In this document: piece by piece, positions 19,674 to 27,818 of the stretch
Numbering within the stretch: position 1 is the stretch's first letter
Layout of the letters: each line of letters opens with the position of its first letter
The notes under the pieces: model-generated
Database searches by the model: none
The model's input: only the letters and a program-made list of their open reading frames with translations
Told to the model about the DNA's origin: nothing
Program-made: the position numbers and the translations under genes
Assembly (NCBI GenBank): GCA_040877935.1
Contig: JBBDNB010000039.1
Span: forward strand, 62,001 to 126,000
Reading direction: 5' to 3'
From: Chitinophagales bacterium
GTDB lineage: Bacteria; Bacteroidota; Bacteroidia; Chitinophagales; CAIOSU01
Length of the DNA stretch: 64,000 bases

Positions 19674-19847
19674 TTACTGTTCAAAATTGAGTCCGCTCCA
19701 CAAACTTAATACCATATCGGTCAACGGTTTTCTTAATAGACTGCAACCAGCTTCAACTATATCGATAACTTTAATAAATGAACCGTCAGACCGCTTTTCG
19801 ACCCAGGATTTACCCTTTGTTATAGTACGCGTCTCGCGCGTATGAAT
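19674..19847 (-). pseudogene. Possible coding relic between two repeats
   Basis: On the minus strand a frame stays open from 19847 to a TAA at 19674 and reads like a protein C-terminus (TKGKSWVEKRSDGSFIKVID, then IVEAGCSLLRKPLTDMV and LSLWSGLNFEQ). There is no usable start codon before TDMV, and the frame begins inside repeat copy 2. It may be the tail of a lost gene, or chance. I do not recognise the family. The rest of the 19574-19957 gap holds only the two repeats and AT-rich sequence. Confidence 0.25.
19824..19847. repeat. GC-rich intergenic repeat, copy 2
   Basis: Second copy of the 24-base element (core CGTCTCGCGC then GTATGAAT), same orientation as copy 1. Its TACGCG/CGCGTA arms can pair. 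The copies bracket the possible relic on the minus strand. Confidence 0.6.
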
Positions 19848-19957
19848 TCAGTTCATTAGCGTAATTTACCCGACACTTATCCTTGAAATTATTAATCCTA
19901 TAAAATTTTATATACTTTTATAGCGATGGCATCTTTAGAAAATAAAAAACCCTTACT

Positions 19958-20926
19958 ATGCCTTCGCACTGGAAAGACTGGATGGATTTTACACATAGCG
20001 AGCGCAATGGGTTTATATTGTTGATTTTATTGCTGCTCATAGGAATTGCCATGCCCTATTTTTTTCCTTACTTTCTCCCAAAAGAAAAAACAGATTTCAG
20101 TAAAATTGAAAATGCACTTGCTTTGCTTGAAGCAGAAAGAAAAAAAGATTCCCTGGAAAGTTTGAAGAAAGAACTGCAATTGCAAAAGGAGCAAAAAACA
20201 AGAGATTCCCTATTGGCAAATCCATTTCCTTTTAATCCCAATAAAGCAACTTTTGATGATTTTGTGAATTTGGGATTGTCCGAAAAGGTGGCCCACACCA
20301 TTTTAAATTACCGCGAGAAAGGAGGTCGGTTTTATAAAAAGGAAGACTTCAAAAAGATATACGGCATCAGCGATGCTGATTATCATCGCCTTGAGGCATA
20401 TGTAGATATCCCTGAGCAAAAGTATAAAGCAGATAAAGACCAAAAAACTGACTGGGAAAAACCGGCTTTCAAAAGTGCTTATTCTCCTGACACTACTTCT
20501 TTAATTGTAGAAATCAACACTGCCGATAGCCTGGAACTTATGAAAATAAAAGGCATTGGCCCAGCTTTTTCTTCATTGATCATTAAATACAGAAATTTAC
20601 TCGGTGGCTACAGAGATAAATCCCAGTTATTGGAAGTCTATGGAATGGACAGTTCGCGCTGGGAATTAATATTGCCACATATCAAAATTGATTCTGCTGA
20701 AATTAATCCCATAGCACTCAATACTGCCGAATGGATAGATATGGTCAGGCATCCCTATATTGATAAAAATGTGGCCAATAACATTATCAATCACAGAGAA
20801 TACAATGGATTTTACAAAGAGGTCTCCGATATCAAAACCTATTATTTGGTAAACAAGCGATTATATCGTAAAATTGCTCCCTACTTAGTTGTCGATGATA
20901 GAGCAGAAGCTAAAAAATCTGATTAG
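19958..20926 (+). CDS. Helix-hairpin-helix protein, ComEA-like
   Basis: 322 residues. A membrane anchor (about 18-37) is followed by a Lys/Glu coiled-coil stretch (about 45-85) and then at least three helix-hairpin-helix units: NPNKATFDDFVNLGLSEKVA (near 90), INTADSLELMKIKGIGPAFS (near 187) and LNTAEWIDMVRHPYIDKNVA (near 253). ComEA proteins bind DNA at the envelope during natural transformation, though in Bacteroidota multi-HhH proteins of this type are mostly uncharacterised. Its 3' end overlaps apt by 32 bases. No other competence gene is nearby, so the role stays open. Confidence 0.8.
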   Translation: MPSHWKDWMDFTHSERNGFILLILLLLIGIAMPYFFPYFLPKEKTDFSKIENALALLEAERKKDSLESLKKELQLQKEQKTRDSLLANPFPFNPNKATFDDFVNLGLSEKVAHTILNYREKGGRFYKKEDFKKIYGISDADYHRLEAYVDIPEQKYKADKDQKTDWEKPAFKSAYSPDTTSLIVEINTADSLELMKIKGIGPAFSSLIIKYRNLLGGYRDKSQLLEVYGMDSSRWELILPHIKIDSAEINPIALNTAEWIDMVRHPYIDKNVANNIINHREYNGFYKEVSDIKTYYLVNKRLYRKIAPYLVVDDRAEAKKSD

Positions 20927-21422
20927 AGATATTCCCGATTTTCCCAAAGAAGGAATTGTTTTTAAAGATATTACACCACTTTTATTAGACCCTGTTGTTT
21001 GCAGGGAAATTGTAGATGCATTTATTGAACAGTTGGATGAAGAAGTGGATGTAGTTTGTGCTGTTGAAAGCAGAGGCTTTTTCTTTGGCCCTATGCTTGC
21101 CGCTCGTTTAGATGTGCCTTTTATCCCTATTCGCAAAAAAGGCAAGTTGCCGGGCACCACCATTAGCTATTCCTATGATCTTGAGTATGGATCGGCAACC
21201 ATTGAAATGCACAATGGCGTACTGAAGCCCGGACAAAAAGTTTTGCTGCACGATGATTTGATTGCAACCGGAGGAACAGTAATGGCCTCTATAGAGTTGA
21301 TAAAAAGACAAAGGGCAGAAGTTGTGGCTGCGGCATTTCTAGTTAGTCTGGAATTCCTCGATGGAGTAAAACAAATCAGAAATCAGGTGCCGCATATAAT
21401 TTCACTGGCACCTTATGCTTAG
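20895..21422 (+). CDS. apt: Adenine phosphoribosyltransferase
   Basis: 175 residues from ATG 20895; a TTG two codons upstream is less likely. The sequence IRDIPDFPKEGIVFKDITPLL is the family N-terminus. VLLHDDLIATGGT (about residues 116-128) is the PRPP-binding loop. The enzyme converts adenine and PRPP to AMP in purine salvage. It starts within the end of the ComEA-like gene, so the two are co-transcribed. A stem-loop begins within the stop codon. Confidence 0.95.
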   Translation: MIEQKLKNLIRDIPDFPKEGIVFKDITPLLLDPVVCREIVDAFIEQLDEEVDVVCAVESRGFFFGPMLAARLDVPFIPIRKKGKLPGTTISYSYDLEYGSATIEMHNGVLKPGQKVLLHDDLIATGGTVMASIELIKRQRAEVVAAAFLVSLEFLDGVKQIRNQVPHIISLAPYA

Positions 21423-21439
21423 GGTTTGTTACAAACCCT
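21421..21439 (+). terminator. Stem-loop at the apt stop codon
   Basis: AGGGTTTG-TTA-CAAACCCT is a perfect eight-base-pair stem with a three-base loop, starting inside the apt stop codon. Only a short T-poor tail (TAATTG) follows, so it may be a weak terminator or an mRNA-stabilising hairpin. Confidence 0.55.
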
Positions 21440-21473
21440 TAATTGAATTAAAAACTTTATTGCTAATAAAACG

Positions 21474-21498
21474 GTCTGTTTCTATAGCTTAAACAGAC
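21474..21498. promoter_or_regulatory. Inverted repeat before acyl-CoA dehydrogenase, possible operator
   Basis: GTCTGTTT, nine bases, AAACAGAC: a perfect eight-base inverted repeat ending 22 bases before the acyl-CoA dehydrogenase start. The size fits a dimeric repressor site. It could also be a leader hairpin. Confidence 0.45.
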
Positions 21499-21520
21499 AA
21501 AACACAAAAGAATAACAAAC

Positions 21521-22660
21521 ATGGATTTTGAACTGAACGAAAATCAGAAAATGATCACGCAGATGCTGCGCGATTTTGGAGAAAAGCACATCAAACCCAA
21601 ATTTATGGAGTGGGATGAATCGCAGGAATTTCCTTTGGAAACCTTTAAAAAACTCGGTGAGCTCGGTTTGATGGGCGTGTTGGTGCCGCAGGAATACGGT
21701 GGCTCCGGTTTTGGTTATACAGAGTATGTCACAGCGATTTCAGAAATTTCAAAATATTGCGGATCCATTGGCCTGTCTATGGCAGCGCACAATTCACTCT
21801 GCACGGGACATATCATGCAATTTGGAAATGAGGAGCAAAAGAAAAAATGGTTGCCCAAACTGGCCACTGCCGAATGGATTGGCGCCTGGGGATTGACCGA
21901 AGCCAATACCGGCTCCGATGCCATGCGCATGAAATGTACGGCCAAAAAAGATGGAGACTACTGGGTGCTCAATGGTGCAAAAAACTGGATTACACACGGT
22001 ATCAGTGGAGATATTGCCGTAGTGCTGGCCAGAACCGGTGAACCGCTCGACAGCAATGGCATCACGGCATTTGTAGTGGAAAGAGGTACAGAAGGATTCA
22101 GAGGTGGAAAAAAAGAAAACAAACTGGGCATGCGCGCTTCCGAAACCGCTGAAATGATTTTTGAGGACTGCCGTGTGCCTGAGGAAAATGTGCTTGGGGA
22201 AGTAGGGGAAGGATTCCGTCAGGCCATGAAGGTATTGGATGGCGGCAGGATTTCCATTGCAGCACTTTCGCTGGGAATAGCCAAAGGCGCATACGAAGCT
22301 GCATTGCAGTATTCCAAAGAAAGAGAACAGTTCGGACAACCGATATCCAAATTCCAGGCCATATCCTTTAAGTTGGCAGACATGGCCATAAAAATAGAAA
22401 ATGCAGAATTACTGACCATGCGTGCTGCCGTTATGAAAAACGAAGGCAAAAAAATGACCAAGGAATCCGCTATGGCAAAATATTACGCCTCTGAAGTAGC
22501 GGTGGAAAACTCCACCGAAGCAGTGCAGATTTTTGGCGGCTATGGCTATACCAAGGATTTTCCGGTAGAGAAATTTTACCGAGATTCCAAGCTCTGCACC
22601 ATAGGGGAGGGCACTTCAGAAATCCAAAAGCTGGTAATCAGCAGGGAGATTTTGAAGTAG
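21521..22660 (+). CDS. Acyl-CoA dehydrogenase
   Basis: 379 residues, the usual length for short/medium-chain acyl-CoA dehydrogenases. Family signatures are [14 protein letters not shown] (about residues 124-137, FAD/substrate binding) and [20 protein letters not shown] near 330. The catalytic Glu is placed by [11 protein letters not shown] near 363. It oxidises acyl-CoA to trans-2-enoyl-CoA and passes electrons to ETF. It is a single gene with its own leader. The substrate chain length cannot be told from the sequence. Three strong hairpins follow. Confidence 0.95.
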   Translation: MDFELNENQKMITQMLRDFGEKHIKPKFMEWDESQEFPLETFKKLGELGLMGVLVPQEYGGSGFGYTEYVTAISEISKYCGSIGLSMAAHNSLCTGHIMQFGNEEQKKKWLPKLATAEWIGAWGLTEANTGSDAMRMKCTAKKDGDYWVLNGAKNWITHGISGDIAVVLARTGEPLDSNGITAFVVERGTEGFRGGKKENKLGMRASETAEMIFEDCRVPEENVLGEVGEGFRQAMKVLDGGRISIAALSLGIAKGAYEAALQYSKEREQFGQPISKFQAISFKLADMAIKIENAELLTMRAAVMKNEGKKMTKESAMAKYYASEVAVENSTEAVQIFGGYGYTKDFPVEKFYRDSKLCTIGEGTSEIQKLVISREILK

Positions 22661-22717
22661 GGAAAGTATACTTTTAAAGGTATTTACAAAGTGGATTTTG
22701 TGTACAGCTATAAAGTA

Positions 22718-22752
22718 AGTGGTCGGACGACTTTTTTAGTCGTCTGACCACT
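22718..22752. terminator. Long perfect hairpin after acyl-CoA dehydrogenase
   Basis: Stem AGTGGTCGGACGACT / AGTCGTCTGACCACT, 15 base pairs with one G-T pair, and a five-T loop. No T-tract follows, so simple termination is uncertain. Confidence 0.55.
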
Positions 22753-22817
22753 CCAGTTCTTAACGTGGATGAGTGTAAGATAAAGTTGTCTGACCTTTAA
22801 CCTTTCGAATCAGCATT

Positions 22818-22856
22818 AGAGATGACATCTTTCCAAAAAAGATATCATCTCTTTTA
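22818..22856 (+). terminator. Probable intrinsic terminator
   Basis: Stem AGAGATGACATCTTT / AAAGATATCATCTCT, 15 positions with one mismatch, loop CCAAA, followed directly by TTTTATT. On the other strand the flank is less T-rich. It would end transcripts from the acyl-CoA dehydrogenase gene. Confidence 0.6.
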
Positions 22857-22868
22857 TTCTGCCCGAAC

Positions 22869-22892
22869 TCCAATGGGTCATGACCCATTGGA
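22869..22892. repeat. 24-base perfect palindrome
   Basis: A perfect 24-base palindrome without loop, centred on TCATGA with arms TCCAATGGG / CCCATTGGA. Outer GAACT/AGTTC arms extend the symmetry. It is the third strong palindrome in 175 bases. No gene covers it; small open frames here lack start signals and composition. Confidence 0.6.
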
Positions 22893-22984
22893 AAGCAAGT
22901 TCGAACATTGTCAGCTCTAATTTCCATTGAGAAAGAGAACGAAAGCATTAAATCCTATAGAAGTTTTTCGATCAAAGACCAATT

Positions 22985-23059
22985 GATCCCAGCGGGATCA
23001 GATGTTTGTAAAAAGACGGAACTCCCCCACTCACTGATCTCGGAGGGATCATATGTTTC
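22985..23059 (+). repeat. Bipartite hairpin repeat (two units, 51-base period)
   Basis: Unit 1 is GATCCCAGCGGGATC followed by AGATGTTTGTA. Unit 2, 51 bases later, is GATCTCGGAGGGATC followed by ATATGTTTCAG. The spacer contains GAACTCCCCCACTCAC. The same two-hairpin layout, with a matching spacer pattern, occurs in reverse at 53358-53432. The non-coding gap 22661-23302 otherwise holds three palindromes and the rpsU promoter. Confidence 0.65.
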
Positions 23060-23245
23060 AGACATTGAAGCTTTATCATTTTGGGCTTGTTTAGCATTTA
23101 TGATTTAGAAATCAGGATTTATACTGGTTTAGGTTTGGAATTTTTACTTTGATGAAATAAACAGCATCTAATTCCCCACAGCATTCAACACAGAAGCATT
23201 AATTCCCTGTATAGAGCAATATAATATCAAGAAGCTCATTTTTTC

Positions 23246-23277
23246 TTGCATTTTTCCAAAACAAAAATTTATCTTTG
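23246..23277 (+). promoter_or_regulatory. Promoter of rpsU
   Basis: TTG at 23246-23248, a 21-base spacer, TATCTTTG at 23270-23277. The rpsU ATG follows 26 bases later. Confidence 0.6.
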
Positions 23278-23302
23278 CCATTCGTTTTTAAAAACCGATA
23301 TT

Positions 23303-23500
23303 ATGCTTATAATTGATGCAAGAGATAGCGAGTCTATTGACAGAGCGCTGAAAAAGTACAAAAAGAAGTACGAAAAAGCCGGAATCATGAAACAATTGAG
23401 ATCCAGGCAACATTTCACCAAGCCATCTGTTGAAAGAAGAGAAGAAGTTTTAAAAGCTGCCTACAAGCAGAAAATGATCAATTCAGGTAAGATCAAATAA
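23303..23500 (+). CDS. rpsU: 30S ribosomal protein S21
   Basis: 65 residues, very basic, starting MLIIDARDSESIDRALKKYKK. The family pattern includes two long basic helices and the central RSRQHFTKPSVERR segment. The ATG at 23303 was chosen because the in-frame extension upstream lies inside the promoter. S21 sits by the anti-SD end of 16S rRNA. The rpsU-xerC-hpf order is conserved in Bacteroidota. Confidence 0.95.
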   Translation: MLIIDARDSESIDRALKKYKKKYEKAGIMKQLRSRQHFTKPSVERREEVLKAAYKQKMINSGKIK

Positions 23501-23537
23501 GTAGGCGGCCCAAAATCCACCTGTTTATTTTGTTCTT

Positions 23538-24419
23538 ATGAACCTGAAGCGATTTTTAGATTATTTAAAGTACGAAAAGCGATATTCCCCGCATACTTTA
23601 GATGCATATCGCTCCGATCTTGAGCAATTCCTCCTTTTTCTTCAGCAGCAGTACGAATCACCCGCAATAGAAGAACTCAGCCATCACCACATCCGCTCCT
23701 GGATGGTGGCATTGATCGAAGGGCAGAAAACAGCCGTTTCCATCAACAGGAAACTTTCCAGTCTCAAATCCTATTTCAGGTTTGCAATGCGGGAAGGGCT
23801 GCTCAAATCCAATCCCGCAGCAAAAATACAAGCCCCCAAACAAGGCAAAAAACTACCCACATTTGTAGAGGAAAAGCAAATAGCAAAGTTATTTGATGAC
23901 ATCCCTTTTCCGGAAGGCTATATCGGCTGCCGCGACAAATTGATATTGGAGTGTTTCTACGCCCTGGGCCTCAGGCGTGCAGAATTGATTGCATTAAAAG
24001 AAAGTGATTTTTCACTGCCTCAGCGAACACTGAGGGTCACCGGTAAGGGGCGCAAGGAACGCTTATTGCCTTTCGATCAAAAATTAGGCGAATCCATTGA
24101 AAATTATCTTTTAGAAAAAAAAGCCATTTTCCAATCAGAAACACCGGCATTTTTCGTTACGGAAAAGGCAGTGCCACTTTACCCTAAATTGGTTTATCAA
24201 ATCGTGAACAAATACTTATCTTTAGTCACTACCTTGAAAAAAAAGAGTCCGCATATCTTGAGACATACTTTTGCCACACATCTACTCAACAACGGTGCAG
24301 ATATCAATGCCATCAAAGAACTGCTAGGGCACAGCAGTCTTGCAGCTACACAGGTTTATACGCACAACGATATACAAAAACTTAAATCTATTTATAAACA
24401 AGCGCATCCCAAAGCGTAA
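23538..24419 (+). CDS. xerC: Tyrosine recombinase XerC/XerD
   Basis: 293 residues. An N-terminal SAM-like core-binding domain (about 1-85) is followed by the catalytic domain with Arg in LGLRRAELIAL (about 147), the HILRHTFATHLL box (about 238-249), LLGHSSLAATQVYTH (about 261-275) and the active Tyr in QVYTH. Xer recombinases resolve chromosome dimers at dif. The location between rpsU and hpf marks this as the housekeeping enzyme, not a phage integrase. Whether it is XerC or XerD cannot be decided from one gene. Confidence 0.9.
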   Translation: MNLKRFLDYLKYEKRYSPHTLDAYRSDLEQFLLFLQQQYESPAIEELSHHHIRSWMVALIEGQKTAVSINRKLSSLKSYFRFAMREGLLKSNPAAKIQAPKQGKKLPTFVEEKQIAKLFDDIPFPEGYIGCRDKLILECFYALGLRRAELIALKESDFSLPQRTLRVTGKGRKERLLPFDQKLGESIENYLLEKKAIFQSETPAFFVTEKAVPLYPKLVYQIVNKYLSLVTTLKKKSPHILRHTFATHLLNNGADINAIKELLGHSSLAATQVYTHNDIQKLKSIYKQAHPKA

Positions 24420-24432
24420 AAAAATTACAATT

Positions 24433-24732
24433 ATGGAAATTAAACTTCAGGCCATTCATTTTGATGCAGACCAGAAATTGGTAGATTTTACAGAAAAGAA
24501 AGCGAAAAAACTTACGCAATTTTACGATAAGATAATATCCGTGGATATTTTCCTTAAATTTGACAGCGGAAATGGGCAAGTCAGAGATAAAACAGCCGAT
24601 GTAAAGCTCAATATTCCAGGCAACACACTTTTCTCCGGGTTTACTTCTAAAACCTTTGAAGAGTCACTGAATAAGTGCTTTGAATCCCTTACCAGGCAAC
24701 TTAAAAAACAAAAGGAAAAATTAAAGGCATAA
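24433..24732 (+). CDS. hpf: Ribosome hibernation promoting factor, short form
   Basis: 99 residues from ATG 24433 (MEIKLQAIHFDADQKLVDFTEKKAKKL). It has the beta-alpha-beta-beta-beta-alpha fold of HPF/YfiA and a lysine-rich end (LTRQLKKQKEKLKA). The C-terminal dimerisation domain of long HPF is absent. It binds the decoding centre of idle ribosomes. The gene follows xerC by 13 bases; upstream in-frame codons overlap xerC and were rejected. Confidence 0.92.
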   Translation: MEIKLQAIHFDADQKLVDFTEKKAKKLTQFYDKIISVDIFLKFDSGNGQVRDKTADVKLNIPGNTLFSGFTSKTFEESLNKCFESLTRQLKKQKEKLKA

Positions 24733-24747
24733 TTTTTCAGTATTCCC

Positions 24748-24778
24748 TTGTAATTCAAGCAAAGTATTTTTAGATTTG
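24748..24778 (+). promoter_or_regulatory. Promoter of the tRNA-tuf-secE-nusG-ribosomal operon
   Basis: TTG at 24748-24750, 20 bases, TAGATTTG at 24771-24778: a full consensus match 50 bases before the first tRNA. No comparable promoter was seen before nusG. Confidence 0.65.
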
Positions 24779-24828
24779 CAAGCCGAAATTAAGGGTGTTG
24801 TTTGAAATATTATTGTATAAATGCGAGT

Positions 24829-24902
24829 GCCAATGTAGCTCAGTTGGCCAGAGCAGCTGATTTGTAATCAGCCGGTCGGGGGTTCGAATCCCTCCATTGG
24901 CT
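24829..24902 (+). tRNA. tRNA-Thr (anticodon TGT)
   Basis: 74 bases with acceptor GCCAATG/CATTGGC, anticodon loop TTTGTAA and T-loop GGTTCGAATCC. CCA is not encoded. Confidence 0.95.
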
Positions 24903-24918
24903 CGCTTTTATCGAAACT

Positions 24919-25000
24919 GGGGAGATACCAAAGTGGCCAACTGGGGCAGACTGTAAATCTGTTGTCTTCGACTTCGTAGGTTCGAATCCTGCTCTCCCCA
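24919..25000 (+). tRNA. tRNA-Tyr (anticodon GTA)
   Basis: 82 bases with acceptor GGGGAGA/TCTCCCC, anticodon loop CTGTAAA and a long variable arm, as expected of bacterial tRNA-Tyr. Confidence 0.95.
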
Positions 25001-25018
25001 CGCTAAGGAATATTATAA

Positions 25019-25091
25019 GCGGGAGTAGCTCAGTTGGTAGAGCATCAGCCTTCCAAGCTGAGGGTCGCGGGTTCGAGTCTCGTCTCCCGCT
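25019..25091 (+). tRNA. tRNA-Gly (anticodon TCC)
   Basis: 73 bases with acceptor GCGGGAG/CTCCCGC and anticodon loop CTTCCAA. Confidence 0.95.
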
Positions 25092-25117
25092 CATTTTTTC
25101 TGCTCTTGGGCAGAACA

Positions 25118-25189
25118 GCCGATGTAGCTCAGGGGTAGAGCGTTTCCTTGGTAAGGAAGAGGTCAGGGGTTCAATTCCCCTCATTGGCT
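25118..25189 (+). tRNA. tRNA-Thr (anticodon GGT)
   Basis: 72 bases with acceptor GCCGATG/CATTGGC (one G-T pair) and anticodon loop TTGGTAA. This is the second Thr tRNA of the cluster; tuf begins 72 bases downstream. Confidence 0.94.
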
Positions 25190-25261
25190 CGGAAGAAAGC
25201 TTTTATTACAATAGAGTATTAGGAATATTTAGATAATCAATTAATTAAAAACAGTTTAGTC

Positions 25262-26449
25262 ATGGCTAAAGAAAAATTTGAAAAAACGAAACCTCACTTG
25301 AATGTGGGTACAATTGGTCACGTGGATCACGGTAAAACTACTTTGACTGCGGCCATTACATCAGTATTGTCCAAAAAAGGATTTGCGCAAAGCATGGGGT
25401 ATGATACCATTGATGCTGCACCTGAAGAAAAAGAAAGGGGTATTACTATTAATACTGCGCACGTAGAATACGAAACAGAAAAAAGACACTACGCTCACGT
25501 AGATTGTCCTGGTCACGCTGATTATATTAAAAATATGGTTACAGGTGCTGCCCAAATGGACGGTACTATTTTGGTAGTTGCTGCTACTGACGGGCCAATG
25601 CCTCAAACCAGAGAGCACATCTTGTTGTCAAGACAGGTTGGTGTTCCTGCAGTTGTGGTATTCATGAATAAAGTGGATTTGGTTGATGATCCTGAATTGT
25701 TGGAATTGGTTGAAATGGAAATTCGTGAGCTATTAAGCTTCTACGATTTTGATGGAGACAATATTTCTATTATTCAAGGCTCTGCATTGAAAGCGCTCGA
25801 AGGAGATGCTGAAGCTGAAAAAGCCATTGAAGCTTTGATGGATGCTGTGGATAGTGATATTCCACTTCCTCCAAGAGAAGTTGATCTGCCTTTCTTGATG
25901 CCAGTTGAAGATGTGTTCTCAATTACAGGACGTGGTACTGTTGCTACTGGTAGAATTGAAAGAGGTGTTGTAAATACCGGAGATGCTTTGGAAATCATCG
26001 GTCTTCAGGAGCAACCAATGAAATCTACTTGTACAGGAGTTGAAATGTTTAGAAAAATTCTCGATACCGGAGAAGCTGGCGATAATGTTGGTATTCTTTT
26101 AAGAGGTATTGAAAAAACCGATATCAAAAGAGGAATGGTGATTTGTAAGCCGGGTTCAATTACTCCTCACACTGAATTCAAATGTGAAGTGTATATCCTG
26201 AACAAAGAAGAAGGTGGACGTCACACTCCATTCTTTAACAAGTACAGACCTCAGTTTTACCTTAGAACTACAGATGTTACTGGTGAAATTTCTTTGCCAG
26301 ACGGTGTAGAAATGGTAATGCCCGGAGATAACGTAACACTTAATGTGAAACTTATTTACCCGGTAGCGCTTGACAAAGGACTCAGATTTGCAATCCGTGA
26401 AGGTGGCAGAACTGTAGGAGCTGGTCAGGTAACTGAAATTGTAAAATAA
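25262..26449 (+). CDS. tuf: Elongation factor Tu
   Basis: 395 residues. GTPase motifs are visible: GHVDHGKT (residues 19-26), the switch region [21 protein letters not shown] near 82 and NKVD near 137. Domains II and III follow with [18 protein letters not shown]. It delivers aminoacyl-tRNA to the ribosome. The gene lies between tRNA-Thr and tRNA-Trp, the usual Bacteroidota setting, and is likely processed from one transcript with them. Confidence 0.98.
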   Translation: MAKEKFEKTKPHLNVGTIGHVDHGKTTLTAAITSVLSKKGFAQSMGYDTIDAAPEEKERGITINTAHVEYETEKRHYAHVDCPGHADYIKNMVTGAAQMDGTILVVAATDGPMPQTREHILLSRQVGVPAVVVFMNKVDLVDDPELLELVEMEIRELLSFYDFDGDNISIIQGSALKALEGDAEAEKAIEALMDAVDSDIPLPPREVDLPFLMPVEDVFSITGRGTVATGRIERGVVNTGDALEIIGLQEQPMKSTCTGVEMFRKILDTGEAGDNVGILLRGIEKTDIKRGMVICKPGSITPHTEFKCEVYILNKEEGGRHTPFFNKYRPQFYLRTTDVTGEISLPDGVEMVMPGDNVTLNVKLIYPVALDKGLRFAIREGGRTVGAGQVTEIVK

Positions 26450-26460
26450 TATAGCGGTAA

Positions 26461-26533
26461 ACGGGTGTAGCTCAATTGGTAGAGTAGTGGTCTCCAAAAC
26501 CATTGGCTGGGGGTTCGAGTCCCTCCTCCCGTG
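26461..26533 (+). tRNA. tRNA-Trp (anticodon CCA)
   Basis: 73 bases with anticodon loop CTCCAAA. The acceptor ACGGGTG/CTCCCGT has one T-T mismatch at its sixth pair. It starts 11 bases after the tuf stop codon. Confidence 0.93.
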
Positions 26534-26554
26534 CAAATAATTAAACATAAGAAT

Positions 26555-26752
26555 GTGCTGAAAGTTAGAGTATATATTAAGGAAGCCTACGAAGAGCTAT
26601 TACATAAAGTGACTTGGCCAAGCTGGCCGGAGTTGCAGCATAGCGCAGTCTTGGTTTTAATAGCTTCCATCATTATATCTTTGGTTGTTTTGGCAATGGA
26701 TCAGGCCTCCAATAATGTTTTAAAATTGGTCTATCAGGCGATAGCCGGTTAA
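26555..26752 (+). CDS. secE: Preprotein translocase subunit SecE
   Basis: 65 residues from GTG 26555 (read MLKVRVYIKEAYEELLHKVTW). A GTG farther upstream at 26531 is in frame but lies within tRNA-Trp, so it is rejected. The family pattern is an amphipathic helix ending HKVTWPSWPELQHSA, then one membrane helix (about 38-57). SecE clamps SecY in the translocon. It sits between tRNA-Trp and nusG, as in most bacteria. Confidence 0.92.
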   Translation: MLKVRVYIKEAYEELLHKVTWPSWPELQHSAVLVLIASIIISLVVLAMDQASNNVLKLVYQAIAG

Positions 26753-26778
26753 ACTTAAGAGAGGTGAAATACTAAGAA

Positions 26779-27345
26779 ATGTCTGAAGAGAATAAGACAG
26801 ATGGATTAAGATGGTTTGCATTACGCGTTATTAGCGGTAAAGAACGCAAACTGAAAGAATATTTGGATAATGAAGTACGCAAATCGGGCTGGGGACATAT
26901 CGTTAAGCAGATATTGGTGCCAACTGAAAAAGTGTATAAAATCCAAAGCGGTAAGAAAGTGGTAAAAGAACGCAATTTCTTTCCCGGTTATATTCTTGTT
27001 GAAGCAGTAGAGTCGCTACTAAGTGGTGAGATAATTTCTCACATTTCTACTACAAATGGAGTGATTCATTTTCTGGGAAAAAACAAACCTACACCCTTGC
27101 GTCAGACAGAGGTTAATAGGATTCTCGGAAAAGTAGATCAGATACAGGAGATGGGAGAAAATGTGATGAACGAGCCATTTATCGTGAATGAAACGGTCAA
27201 AATTATTGACGGCCCTTTCAATGATTTCAAAGGTGATATTGAAGAAATTCAGGAAGACAAGAAAAAATTGAAAGTTATAGTAAAAATATTTGGCAGGCGC
27301 ACACCTGTTGAATTGAATTTTATGCAGGTAGAAAAAATATCTTAA
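26779..27345 (+). CDS. nusG: Transcription termination/antitermination protein NusG
   Basis: 188 residues with an NGN domain (WFALRVISGKERKLKEYL at the N-terminus; FFPGYILVEA near 68) and a C-terminal KOW domain (VKIIDGPFNDFKGDIEEI near 140). It binds RNA polymerase and links it to Rho or the ribosome. A GAGAGGTG stretch 13-20 bases before the ATG may help ribosome binding. rplK follows after three bases. Confidence 0.96.
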   Translation: MSEENKTDGLRWFALRVISGKERKLKEYLDNEVRKSGWGHIVKQILVPTEKVYKIQSGKKVVKERNFFPGYILVEAVESLLSGEIISHISTTNGVIHFLGKNKPTPLRQTEVNRILGKVDQIQEMGENVMNEPFIVNETVKIIDGPFNDFKGDIEEIQEDKKKLKVIVKIFGRRTPVELNFMQVEKIS

Positions 27346-27348
27346 AAA

Positions 27349-27792
27349 ATGTCTAAAGAGATTCAAGGTTATATAAAGCTTCAAATAAGAGGCGGTCAGG
27401 CAAATCCTGCACCACCAGTAGGCCCAGCATTGGGTGCCAAAGGGGTTAACATTATGGATTTTTGCAAGCAGTTTAATGCAAAAACCCAAGATCAGCAAGG
27501 AAAGGTGATTCCGGTTGTCATTACTGTGTTTAAGGATAAATCATTCAGTTTTATCATTAAAACTACCCCGGCTCCTGTTTTACTTCTTGAATTGGGAAAA
27601 ATTAAAAAAGGTTCTGCTGAGCCCAATAGGGTGAAAGTTGGTTCTGTAAACTGGAATCAGGTAAAAGAAATTGCCGAAACCAAAATGTCGGATTTAAATG
27701 CATTTACTGTTGAATCTGCGATGAAAATGGTTGCAGGAACAGCAAGAAGTATGGGGATGACCGTTAGCGGTAGAGCTCCCTGGGAAAAATAA
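27349..27792 (+). CDS. rplK: 50S ribosomal protein L11
   Basis: 147 residues. The [21 protein letters not shown] segment (about 14-34) and the C-terminal rRNA-binding domain ([19 protein letters not shown] at the end) are diagnostic. L11 forms the GTPase-associated centre with L10 and L7/L12, all encoded next to it. Confidence 0.97.
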   Translation: MSKEIQGYIKLQIRGGQANPAPPVGPALGAKGVNIMDFCKQFNAKTQDQQGKVIPVVITVFKDKSFSFIIKTTPAPVLLLELGKIKKGSAEPNRVKVGSVNWNQVKEIAETKMSDLNAFTVESAMKMVAGTARSMGMTVSGRAPWEK

Positions 27793-27818
27793 AATGAGAA
27801 TAAATAAACTTTTATAAA

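Noticed and set aside
22908-23108. Open frame of 66 codons on the plus strand
   Set aside because: It runs through the hairpin repeats, has no promoter or ribosome site, and its composition follows the repeats.
22661-23302. CRISPR array
   Set aside because: The repeats are few, diverged and hairpin-shaped, with no constant repeat and no cas genes in the window.
23538-24419. Tyrosine recombinase as the integrase of a mobile element
   Set aside because: It lies in the conserved rpsU-xerC-hpf order with no attachment repeats at the adjoining tRNAs, so it is the housekeeping Xer.
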